Assembly (NCBI GenBank): GCA_026387795.1
Contig: JAPLLA010000017.1
Location: forward strand, 30,642 to 87,403
DNA length: 56,762 nt
Origin: Candidatus Saganbacteria bacterium
Lineage (GTDB): Bacteria > Margulisbacteria > WOR-1 > JAPLLA01
Reading direction: 5' to 3'
Below are positions 1-6,321 of this stretch, piece after piece. Position 1 is the stretch's first letter. Every line of letters starts with the position of its first letter. A program made the translations under genes and the position numbers. The notes under the pieces were generated by a model, which saw nothing but the letters and a program-made list of their open reading frames with translations, was not told the DNA's origin and ran no database searches.

Positions 1-348
1 ACACGCGACCCATCACTAGGGGTACCGGTCAAGTTTGCAGAGATCAACAACATTGCAGCTTTGGTAGAAGTGGATGATCCAGCCGGAGGGTTTATGCCTG
101 AGCTTTCTTTTGGCTCCCACTTCTTTTTGGACCTGGTTGAAACCGGGATCTTTTACGTGGCCCTCTTTCTTGAAAATAAAAATGTCTCCTTAAACAAAAC
201 TTGGCTGGACTCTCTGCCCAATAGCATCAAAAAAATCCTCCCTGAAGCAGCGGATTATCAAAAGGTGCTTAAGGTAGTGGATTTTAAAGAAAAACAAATT
301 AGACTGCTTGCAGACATTACTTCCCAAAAAGTGATTTGCCTATTGTAA
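1..348 (+). CDS. C-terminal end of a PEP/pyruvate-binding (PPDK N-domain-like) protein, 5' truncated by the window
   Basis: The frame is open from the first base to TAA at 346-348, giving about 115 residues of a protein whose start lies outside the window. The segment begins TRDPSLGVPVKFAEINN and later reads GSHFFLDLVETGIFY. This matches the end of the PEP/pyruvate-binding domain shared by phosphoenolpyruvate synthase and pyruvate phosphate dikinase relatives, where a DPxLGIPVKW stretch is followed by GSHFFQ. That domain uses ATP to phosphorylate itself or a partner, but no swivelling-His or PEP-domain sequence is visible here, so the exact enzyme is open. The gene ends only 5 bases before the first operator dyad of the next gene. 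Family membership is a motif-level judgement. Confidence 0.6.
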   Translation, partial: TRDPSLGVPVKFAEINNIAALVEVDDPAGGFMPELSFGSHFFLDLVETGIFYVALFLENKNVSLNKTWLDSLPNSIKKILPEAADYQKVLKVVDFKEKQIRLLADITSQKVICLL

Positions 349-353
349 TTTTC

Positions 354-383
354 TACAAATTTGTATACAATACAATATTGTAT
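354..383. promoter_or_regulatory. Two tandem ATACA-N4-TGTAT-type dyads at the start of the NifA-like gene
   Basis: TACAAATTTGTA (354-365) and ATACAATATTGTAT (370-383) are both dyads of form ACA-N4-TGT. The second runs into the ATG at 382. The same dyad recurs upstream of all three sigma-54 promoters (1919, 4432, 6157, 6200). A protein bound here would block expression of the activator gene, so autoregulation is the simplest inference. Confidence 0.55.
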
Positions 384-1860
384 GAGCCCAATGCAAGATG
401 TTAAAATAAAATTGCTCATGGAAATTGGGGACGCGCTCTCCTCCTCGCTTGACCTTGAAAAAAGTTTAAATTCCATCCTTAAGGTTTTGTCCGATTCTCT
501 GGAAATGCAGCGCGGCACAATTACTCTTGTTGATCCTTCTACCAACGATTTAAAAATTGAAGTCGCACAAGGGCTTACCAAGGCAGAGAAAGAAAGAGGA
601 AGATACAAGATCGGAGAAGGGATTACGGGTAAAGTTGTAGAAACCGGGCAACCCATGGTTATCCCGGACATTGGCGCAAGTCCGCAGTTTCTAAATCGTA
701 CTCAGGCAAGAAAGGGTTTGGAAGAAAGAAAATTCGCCTTTCTTTGTGTACCAATCAAAGCAAGCAACAAAATTGTAGGAGCACTTTCTGTTGACCATTT
801 ATTTAAGGGAAATATTTCTTATGAGGAAGATATCAAGCTCTTAACCATTGTCGCAACCATGGTTGGCCAAGCAGTCAAAATCAGGGAGCTGGCAGACAAA
901 GACAAGCAAACCATTCTCTCTGAAAATTTAAAATTAAAGCAGCAGTTAAAAGGAAAGCATAAATTCGGCAACATCATTTACACCTCTCCTATTATGGAAG
1001 CTACCTTAGAAGCGGCAATGCAGGTAGCGCAGAGCCAGGCAACGGTAATGATCCGAGGGGAATCTGGTACAGGGAAAGAGCTGGTAGCAGCTGCCATCCA
1101 CTATTCCAGCCCGCGTTCCAATAAACCATTTATTAAGGTGGCTTGTGCCGCACTCCCTGAAAACTTGCTGGAATCCGAACTTTTTGGTTACGAAAGAGGG
1201 GCTTTTACCGGAGCGCTAGAGAGGAAGCTAGGCAGGTTTGAAATGGCTAGCGGAGGCACCATTTTCCTGGATGAAATAGGAGACCTTACGCTTTCTACCC
1301 AAGTCAAACTGCTCCGCGTACTCCAAGAAAAGGAATTCGAACGCCTTGGAGGAAACCAAACCATTAAAACCGATGTCCGGATAATTTGTGCTACCCACAG
1401 GAACCTGGAAGAAATGGTAAAAGAAGGGAAATTCAGGGAGGATCTGTTTTATCGAATCAATGTATTCCCGATTATCCTTCCTCCTTTAAGAGAAAGAAAA
1501 GAAGATCTTCCGCTTTTAGTTGCTCACTTCATCCATAAATACAATAAAGAGAATAAAGCCAATATCGAAGGTGTAGACCGCGCTGCACTGGGAGTGATTA
1601 TGGGATACAATTGGCCAGGCAATATAAGAGAGCTGGAAAACGTAATCGAAAGAGCAGTTATACTTTGCCAGCAGGATTTAATTACCCCAAAACATTTGCC
1701 AATTAATTTAGCAAAAGAAGCAATTGAGGTCCCGCAAGAAGGAGCCACTCTTCCGGAAATAGTAGAAGCCATTGAGAAACAAAAGATCAAAGAAGCATTG
1801 GAAAAACATAAAAGTCAGCGTAAAGCTGCAACAGCACTTGGCCTTACAGACAGAGTGTAG
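382..1860 (+). CDS. NifA-like sigma-54-dependent activator (GAF, AAA+) with truncated Fis-type HTH
   Basis: A 492-residue enhancer-binding protein. Residues about 20-165 look like a GAF sensor domain. The AAA+ sigma-54 interaction domain spans about 195-430, with Walker A GESGTGKE (226-233) and the sigma-54 contact loop GAFTGA (273-278). It should couple ATP hydrolysis to open-complex formation by sigma-54 RNA polymerase. The C-terminus ends QRKAATALGLTDRV, that is, after the first helix of the Fis-type helix-turn-helix and at the start of the recognition helix. The TAG stop abuts a palindrome (1859-1883). I chose ATG 382; ATG 391 is possible. Neither has a Shine-Dalgarno sequence, and dyads overlap the start. 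Three sigma-54 promoters downstream in the nitrogen cluster are its likely targets. Whether it still binds DNA is doubtful. Confidence 0.85.
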   Translation: MSPMQDVKIKLLMEIGDALSSSLDLEKSLNSILKVLSDSLEMQRGTITLVDPSTNDLKIEVAQGLTKAEKERGRYKIGEGITGKVVETGQPMVIPDIGASPQFLNRTQARKGLEERKFAFLCVPIKASNKIVGALSVDHLFKGNISYEEDIKLLTIVATMVGQAVKIRELADKDKQTILSENLKLKQQLKGKHKFGNIIYTSPIMEATLEAAMQVAQSQATVMIRGESGTGKELVAAAIHYSSPRSNKPFIKVACAALPENLLESELFGYERGAFTGALERKLGRFEMASGGTIFLDEIGDLTLSTQVKLLRVLQEKEFERLGGNQTIKTDVRIICATHRNLEEMVKEGKFREDLFYRINVFPIILPPLRERKEDLPLLVAHFIHKYNKENKANIEGVDRAALGVIMGYNWPGNIRELENVIERAVILCQQDLITPKHLPINLAKEAIEVPQEGATLPEIVEAIEKQKIKEALEKHKSQRKAATALGLTDRV

Positions 1861-1883
1861 GGCAAGGGACAAGTCCTTGCCCT
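1859..1883. repeat. Palindrome that supplies the stop of the NifA-like gene
   Basis: A hairpin with arms AGGGCAA / TTGCCCT and an inner GGAC / GTCC pair, closing on a 2-base loop with one bulged G. The TAG stop of the preceding gene lies at its left edge. There is no T-run, so it is not a standard terminator. It looks like a small palindromic element that has cut off the end of the gene. Confidence 0.6.
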
Positions 1884-1918
1884 GCTTACACAAAAAAGTA
1901 GCCTCCCCACTCAAAACC

Positions 1919-1932
1919 ATACAAAATCGTAT
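1919..1932. promoter_or_regulatory. Activator dyad upstream of sigma-54 promoter 1
   Basis: ATACAAAATCGTAT, an imperfect ACA-N4-CGT version of the dyad found at 354-383. Its centre lies about 50 bases upstream of the -12 element of the promoter at 1964, a usual distance for a sigma-54 enhancer site. Confidence 0.5.
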
Positions 1933-1963
1933 CCTTTTCTATCCTTCCACGAAGAAAATCCTG

Positions 1964-1979
1964 TGGCAAGCAAATTGCT
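1964..1979 (+). promoter_or_regulatory. Sigma-54 promoter for barrel protein-amt1-glnK1
   Basis: TGGCAAGCAAATTGCT matches the sigma-54 consensus TGGCAC-N5-TTGCW with GG and GC correctly spaced. It lies 83 bases before the first gene of the unit and just downstream of an activator dyad. Confidence 0.85.
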
Positions 1980-1987
1980 CCTTACAA

Positions 1988-2045
1988 AGTACACCAGTGC
2001 ACCTGCCTACGCTAACGCTTCGGCAGGCAAGCCAGAGCACAAGTG
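1988..2045. repeat. Repeat-rich leader between sigma-54 promoter and barrel gene
   Basis: AGTACACCAGTGCACC (1988-2003) is followed by a hairpin with arms CCTGCC (2002-2007) and GGCAGG (2022-2027). The hairpin belongs to the same family as the GCCGAGCGTAGCGAGGCAGG segment inside tsaD at the end of the window. The 16-mer recurs inverted, with 14 of 16 identical bases, just after the barrel gene (2754-2769). Confidence 0.5.
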
Positions 2046-2061
2046 AAAAGGGAGGAGAAAA

Positions 2062-2742
2062 ATGGAAACAAAATTAAGCTTATTTTTATTGGCAAGTATT
2101 CTATTAAGCGGGATTTGCTTTGCAACCCCATCCACCCAGATTTGGAATCCGTCAACTGACATCCAAACTACAGGTACTTATCATTTTGGCATTGATAACT
2201 ATGCCACCCTGGTACCGCCATCAGACGGAGGCTACGCTTTTCCAACTGATTTTGGCTTAACCTATGGGGCGCTTCCAGGACTGGAGGTAGGGATCGATTT
2301 ATTTGCCCCACAGGAAAACCCTGCATATTTCAACTTGAAATATGGGATACCTGAAGCAGAAAAACTTCCTGCTTTTGCAGTGGGAGGGTATAACTTTGGG
2401 ACTAAGACCGAAGTAACAGATCAAAATATTGTTTACGGATTAATTGCTAAAACCTTCCCGCTCGGCAGGCTCTCTGCCGGATATTTCAGCGGAAATCCGA
2501 ATTTACTGGTTGATAACAACGGCAATAAAGATAATGCTGGCCTGATTTTAACCTGGGATAAATACATTAATGATAAATTGTGGCTTTGTATAGATTATGC
2601 TGGCACTAAATCTGTAATTGGGTCTACTTTTTACGGATTGTCCTGGGCTTTCTCATCCAACACTTCTGTACTCTTTGCTTACGGCACCTGGAACAACGGC
2701 GCAAAGCCAACTGTCACAACACAATTAGATATCAATTTTTAA
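2062..2742 (+). CDS. Secreted protein, probable outer-membrane beta-barrel, nitrogen-regulated
   Basis: 226 residues. A signal peptide covers about 1-21 (hydrophobic LFLLASILLSGICFA). The rest alternates short polar turns with aromatic, glycine-rich strands and ends in QLDINF; a terminal Phe is typical of outer-membrane barrels. A good ribosome site (GGGAGGAG) precedes ATG 2062. It is the first gene after the sigma-54 promoter at 1964 and lies 48 bases before amt1, so a channel for a small nitrogen source across the outer membrane is plausible. No family was recognised. Inverted copies of a 16-base repeat flank the gene (1988 and 2754), suggesting that it was inserted between the promoter and amt1. 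Confidence 0.6.
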   Translation: METKLSLFLLASILLSGICFATPSTQIWNPSTDIQTTGTYHFGIDNYATLVPPSDGGYAFPTDFGLTYGALPGLEVGIDLFAPQENPAYFNLKYGIPEAEKLPAFAVGGYNFGTKTEVTDQNIVYGLIAKTFPLGRLSAGYFSGNPNLLVDNNGNKDNAGLILTWDKYINDKLWLCIDYAGTKSVIGSTFYGLSWAFSSNTSVLFAYGTWNNGAKPTVTTQLDINF

Positions 2743-2769
2743 ACTGGTGCACCGGTGCTCTGGTGCACT
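2743..2769. repeat. GGTGCAC-rich repeat after the barrel gene
   Basis: The segment contains CTGGTGCAC twice in slightly different form (2744 on and 2760 on). Read on the other strand, its end is AGTGCACCAGAGCACC, a near copy of 1988-2003. Together the two copies bracket the barrel gene as an imperfect inverted repeat. Confidence 0.5.
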
Positions 2770-2790
2770 AAATAAAAGGGGGCGAGTAAA

Positions 2791-4002
2791 ATGATAAATG
2801 CAGGAGATACAGCGTGGGTTCTGATTTCTACGGCTCTGGTTATCTTGATGACGCCGGCGGTTGGGTTCTTTTATGGAGGAATGGTAAGAAAGAAAAATAT
2901 CCTTTCTACTATTATGATGTGTTTTGCAATCTTGGCTTTGATCAGCGTGCAATGGGTTCTATTTGGATTTACTTTGGCATTTGCTCCAACCATTGGCGGA
3001 ATCATTGGGAACGGCAAATGGCTAGGACTGCTCGGATTGGGAAGCACTCCCCTAGTAGATTACGCAGCAACTATCCCTGCACTAGCCTTTATCATGTTCC
3101 AGGCAGCATTTGCAATTGTAACACCGTCATTGATCGTCGGAGCTTTTGTAGAAAGGATAAAGTTTTCCGCATTTTTAGTTTTTTCACTGCTATGGGCTAC
3201 CATCTGCTACGATCCAGTTGCACACTGGGTCTGGGGAATCGGCGGATGGCTGCGGATGCTCGGAGCACTCGATTTTGCGGGAGGAACTGTAGTCCACGTT
3301 ACCGCAGGATTTTCCGCTCTAGCAATCGCTCTCATTATTGGAAAAAGAAGAGGCTATGGTAAAGATAATATGGAACCAAGCAACATCCCTTTTGTTGTTC
3401 TTGGCGCAGTTTTACTTTGGTTTGGCTGGTTTGGTTTTAACGGGGGCTCGGCACTCGCAGCAAACGGATTGGCAGCTTCTGCCTTCTTAGTTACTAACAC
3501 AGCTGCAGCTGCTGCAGCCCTCGTTTGGATGCTTCTAAGCTGGATCCACAGAAAACCGAGCGTTTTAGGAGTTGCTACGGGTGCGGTTGTTGGACTCGTG
3601 GCCATTACCCCTGCATCGGGATTTGTTGATCCCCTTTCTTCAATTGCTATTGGCGGTATAGCAGCTCTTATTTCTTATTATATGATCGTATTAAGGATGA
3701 AAATACGGATCGATGAATCGCTGGACGTTTTTGCCTGCCACGGGATGGGTGGTTTTTGGGGTGCGGTTGCCACTGGCATTTTTTGCAGCAAAGCTGTAAA
3801 TCCGGCTGGAGCAGACGGGTTACTGTTAGGCAACGTTCATCAGTTTTGGGTACAACTCCTGGCTGCTTCTGTCACCGCGGCCTTTGCTTTTGGCGTAACT
3901 TTGGTTTTAGCAAAGGGAATAGACATGGTTATGGGACTTAGAGTTGCTGATAATGAGGAATTAGTAGGTTTGGATATTTCCCAACATGCGGAAAGCATAT
4001 AA
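2791..4002 (+). CDS. amt: Ammonium transporter 1
   Basis: 403 residues of a typical Amt/Mep/Rh trimeric channel with about 11 transmembrane helices. It starts directly at the first helix ([20 protein letters not shown]), so no long signal peptide is present. Family landmarks include [11 protein letters not shown] near residue 27, [18 protein letters not shown] around the first pore histidine, [16 protein letters not shown], and the second pore histidine in [13 protein letters not shown]. These histidines line the ammonia-conducting pore. The ribosome site GGGGGCGAG precedes ATG. It is followed 19 bases later by a PII gene, the usual amtB-glnK pairing, and expression should come from the sigma-54 promoter at 1964. 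A second, very similar pair follows. Confidence 0.95.
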   Translation: MINAGDTAWVLISTALVILMTPAVGFFYGGMVRKKNILSTIMMCFAILALISVQWVLFGFTLAFAPTIGGIIGNGKWLGLLGLGSTPLVDYAATIPALAFIMFQAAFAIVTPSLIVGAFVERIKFSAFLVFSLLWATICYDPVAHWVWGIGGWLRMLGALDFAGGTVVHVTAGFSALAIALIIGKRRGYGKDNMEPSNIPFVVLGAVLLWFGWFGFNGGSALAANGLAASAFLVTNTAAAAAALVWMLLSWIHRKPSVLGVATGAVVGLVAITPASGFVDPLSSIAIGGIAALISYYMIVLRMKIRIDESLDVFACHGMGGFWGAVATGIFCSKAVNPAGADGLLLGNVHQFWVQLLAASVTAAFAFGVTLVLAKGIDMVMGLRVADNEELVGLDISQHAESI

Positions 4003-4021
4003 ACATAAGGGGGCGATAAAA

Positions 4022-4360
4022 ATGAAAAAAGTTGAAGCAATTATCCGTTCCGAAAAATTGGAGGAGCTTCGCGAAGCCTTTGATGTCCATGGGTTCTCGG
4101 GCATGACTGTAACAGATGTAAAAGGTAGGGGAACACAAAAAGGGATCACTTTGGAATGGCGGGTAGGTGAATATCACGTAGAATTTTTGCCAAAAACAAA
4201 AATAGAATTAGTTGTTAATGATGAGGATGCGAAAAAGGTCGTTGGAATCATAGAATCTGTATGCGATTCAGGAAATATCGGAGATGGCAAGATTTTTGTC
4301 TCCAATGTGGAAGAGGTAATAAGGATCCGGACCAAAGAAAACGGGATAAAGGCAATATAG
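4022..4360 (+). CDS. glnK: PII signal-transduction protein 1
   Basis: 112 residues, the usual PII length. The ATG at 4022 follows AAGGGGGCGATAAAA. The T-loop region reads QKGITLEWRVGEYHVEFLPK, with the tyrosine in the position that is uridylylated in proteobacterial PII and Trp-Arg-Val in place of the usual Tyr-Arg-Gly. The ATP-site signature SGNIGDGKIFV and the C-terminal VIRIRTKE are present. PII senses 2-oxoglutarate and ATP/ADP; as a partner of Amt it plugs the channel when nitrogen is sufficient. It is cotranscribed with amt1. A perfect 40-base palindrome follows the gene. Confidence 0.95.
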   Translation: MKKVEAIIRSEKLEELREAFDVHGFSGMTVTDVKGRGTQKGITLEWRVGEYHVEFLPKTKIELVVNDEDAKKVVGIIESVCDSGNIGDGKIFVSNVEEVIRIRTKENGIKAI

Positions 4361-4378
4361 TTACAGAACAGTTCCATA

Positions 4379-4418
4379 TTTCCAAAAGGCGAGGATGATC
4401 ATCCTCGCCTTTTGGAAA
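4379..4418. terminator. Perfect 40-base palindrome after glnK1
   Basis: The arms (4379-4398 and 4399-4418) are exact reverse complements, with core GGCGAGGATGATCATCCTCG and flanks TTTCCAAAA/TTTTGGAAA. It has no clear T-run beyond the arm and is symmetric for both strands. It is probably a terminator. The same core appears after glnK2. Confidence 0.7.
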
Positions 4419-4431
4419 TGCAATATGTCCC

Positions 4432-4443
4432 TACAAAAATGTA
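4432..4443. promoter_or_regulatory. Activator dyad upstream of sigma-54 promoter 2
   Basis: TACAAAAATGTA, an ACA-N4-TGT dyad whose centre is about 54 bases upstream of the -12 element at 4490. The same 12-mer occurs at 6200-6211 upstream of glnA. Confidence 0.55.
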
Positions 4444-4477
4444 CCTCCCCCTCTTCCATTGACGCTCAAGACATCCA

Positions 4478-4493
4478 TGGAAGGCAAATTGCT
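4478..4493 (+). promoter_or_regulatory. Sigma-54 promoter for amt2-glnK2
   Basis: TGGAAGGCAAATTGCT keeps the invariant GG and GC of the -24/-12 elements with correct spacing; the -24 box is TGGAAG rather than TGGCAC. It shares the 10-mer GCAAATTGCT with the promoter at 1964. Confidence 0.75.
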
Positions 4494-4531
4494 ACTATAA
4501 GCAGTGTGTTTAACTAAGGAGGCAAATGTTT

Positions 4532-5738
4532 ATGATCAATACAGGAGACACGGCTTGGGTTCTGATTTCTACTGCTTTGGTTATCTTGATGACCCCCGCA
4601 GTCGGGTTCTTTTACGGCGGGATGGTCAGGAAAAAAAGCATTCTTTCCACATTAATGATGTGTTTTGCCGCGCTCTTCTTGATCAGTATCCAATGGGTTT
4701 TGTTTGGCTATACACTTGCATTTGGACCCACTAAATCCGGATTAATTGGGGGGCATGTTTGGCTGGGATGGAGTAGGCCAAGCCCCAAATCTTGCTTATG
4801 CTGCTACTATCCCTGCCCTTGCATTCATGATGTTTCAAGCAGCTTTTGCCATTATTACCCCATCTTTAATTGTAGGCGCATTTGTTGAGAGGATTAAATT
4901 CGCATCTTTTTTGATTTTTACCGGATTATGGGCTACTTTTGTTTATGATCCAGTAGCGCACTGGGTCTGGGGAGTTGGCGGATGGTTGAGGATGATGGGT
5001 TTATTGGATTTTGCAGGAGGAACAGTGGTCCACATTACTGCAGGCTTTTCTGCCTTAGCCATAGCTATGGTTATAGGTAAAAGAATCGGCTATGGAAAAG
5101 ATAACATGGAACCAAGCAACATCCCGCTGGTTGTTTTGGGTGCTGTGCTTCTCTGGTTTGGCTGGTTCGGCTTTAACGGAGGTTCGGCCTTAGGAGCAAA
5201 TGGAATAGCAGTGCAGGCTTTTGTAACTACCAATATTTCCGGCGCAACAGCAGCTCTGGTATGGATGATTTTAAGCTGGCTGCACCGCAGGCCTAGCGTA
5301 TTGGGAGTAGCAACCGGAGCAGTGGTAGGGCTTGCTGCCATCACTCCTGCATCCGGCTTTGTAAGCCCCATGGCAGCTATGGCAATTGGAAGCGTAGCAG
5401 CAGTAATTTCTTATTATATGATCCTCTTGAGAATGCATATACGCATTGACGAATCACTTGACGTGTTTGCTTGCCATGGTATGGGAAGCTTTTGGGGAGT
5501 GGTTGCTACCGGTATTTTTGCAAGCAAAGCCATTAATCCTGCCGGGGCCAATGGATTACTTCTAGGCAACCCCGGCTTAGTATGGACACAGCTTTTTGCT
5601 GCACTGGTAGTAGCGGGTTTCTCTTTTGTGGTAACATATGTCCTGGCTACTTTAATTGATCTTTTTGTCGGCTTACGGGTTAATAAAAACGAGGAAATGG
5701 TTGGACTGGACATTTCGCAGCACGCGGAGAGCGTATAA
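4532..5738 (+). CDS. amt: Ammonium transporter 2, apparent +1 frameshift at a run of six G
   Basis: This is a near twin of amt1. Residues 1-71 (MINTGDTAW to SGLIGG) read in one frame; the remainder (MFGWDGVGQ to DISQHAESV) reads in another. The frames meet at the six-G run 4748-4753: removing one G restores a continuous protein of about 401 residues with all Amt landmarks, including [16 protein letters not shown] and [14 protein letters not shown] prefer ATG 4532 to 4526, because AGGAGG at 4517-4522 is 9 bases away from 4532 but only 3 from 4526, and 4532 matches the amt1 start. A homopolymer assembly error or a recent mutation would both explain the break. It pairs with glnK2 13 bases downstream and has its own sigma-54 promoter. 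Confidence 0.85.
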
Positions 5739-5751
5739 GGAGGAGATTAAA

Positions 5752-6090
5752 ATGAAAAAAGTTGAAGCAATTATCCGTCCGGAAAAATTGGAAGAATTAA
5801 GAGAAGCCTTGGATGCCAAAGGTTTTTCGGGTATGACTGCAACCGAAGTAAAAGGCCGCGGCGCGCAAAAAGGGATCACATTAGAATGGCGGGTTGGGGA
5901 ATATAACGTTGATTTCCTGCCCAAAATTAAACTTGAGCTCGTAGTAGAAGAAAAAAATGTGGCCAGCGTCATAGAAACCATCCAATCCATCTGTTCTACT
6001 GGAAACATCGGAGATGGGAAAATCTTTATTTCGCCCATTGAAGATGTGATCCGCATACGTACCAAAGAACAAGGGAAAACTGCGATATAA
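5752..6090 (+). CDS. glnK: PII signal-transduction protein 2
   Basis: 112 residues, colinear with PII 1. It has T-loop QKGITLEWRVGEYNVDFLPK with the modifiable tyrosine, TGNIGDGKIF, and VIRIRTKEQ at the end. The ribosome site AAGGAGGAG lies 5-13 bases after the amt2 stop. As the partner of Amt2 it should gate that channel in response to 2-oxoglutarate and adenylate charge. The two amt-glnK modules differ at many positions, so this is an old duplication and not a recent copy. The gene ends in the second perfect palindrome. Confidence 0.95.
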   Translation: MKKVEAIIRPEKLEELREALDAKGFSGMTATEVKGRGAQKGITLEWRVGEYNVDFLPKIKLELVVEEKNVASVIETIQSICSTGNIGDGKIFISPIEDVIRIRTKEQGKTAI

Positions 6091-6106
6091 CAAGCATCGG
6101 TATCAT

Positions 6107-6144
6107 AATTCAAAGGCGAGGATGATCATCCTCGCCTTTGAATT
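6107..6144. terminator. Perfect 38-base palindrome after glnK2
   Basis: The arms 6107-6125 and 6126-6144 are exact reverse complements with the core GGCGAGGATGATCATCCTCG also seen at 4379-4418; the outer flank is AATTCAAA/TTTGAATT. It is a probable terminator that isolates glnK2 from the glnA promoter region. Confidence 0.7.
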
Positions 6145-6156
6145 AGCAATAATGTC

Positions 6157-6211
6157 ATACAATTTTGTATAAATGCCCCTCAAACACCACCGTAAAACCT
6201 ACAAAAATGTA
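6157..6211. promoter_or_regulatory. Pair of activator dyads upstream of the glnA sigma-54 promoter
   Basis: ATACAATTTTGTAT (6157-6170) and TACAAAAATGTA (6200-6211) are both ACA-N4-TGT dyads. Their centres are about 127 and 85 bases upstream of the -12 element at 6290, within the range for enhancers acting by looping. Confidence 0.6.
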
Positions 6212-6251
6212 TTGCCACAAATCCTCCTATCATGGTTTTTTATTGATCTAA

Positions 6252-6268
6252 TGCCTATTTTTTAGGCA
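6252..6268. promoter_or_regulatory. TGCCTA-N5-TAGGCA dyad upstream of glnA
   Basis: TGCCTATTTTTTAGGCA is a 17-base dyad just upstream of the -24 element of the glnA promoter. Read on the other strand it differs at one position from the dyad at 7650-7666. Its layout resembles NtrC sites (TGCACC-N5-GGTGCA) but with a different half-site. Confidence 0.55.
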
Positions 6269-6277
6269 CACCCCCTC

Positions 6278-6293
6278 TGGCAAGCCAATTGCT
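6278..6293 (+). promoter_or_regulatory. Sigma-54 promoter for glnA
   Basis: TGGCAAGCCAATTGCT has well-placed -24 and -12 elements and differs by one base from the promoter at 1964. Transcription should begin about 12 bases after the -12 box, which rules out a start codon upstream of 6300 and supports ATG 6322. Confidence 0.85.
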
Positions 6294-6321
6294 CTATAAA
6301 GTAAGCAAAGGGGGTAAAATC

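Noticed and set aside
361-381. TTG start for the NifA-like gene
   Set aside because: It would place the operator dyad in coding sequence and adds seven residues with no family match; ATG 382 is more natural.
1772-2077. Open frame running past the end of the NifA-like gene into the leader
   Set aside because: The sequence is low in protein-like character, crosses the palindrome and the sigma-54 promoter, and has no ribosome site.
4740-4760. Programmed -1 frameshifting at the six-G run in amt2
   Set aside because: The needed shift is +1, no stimulatory structure or stop-linked signal is visible, and amt1 has no such site.
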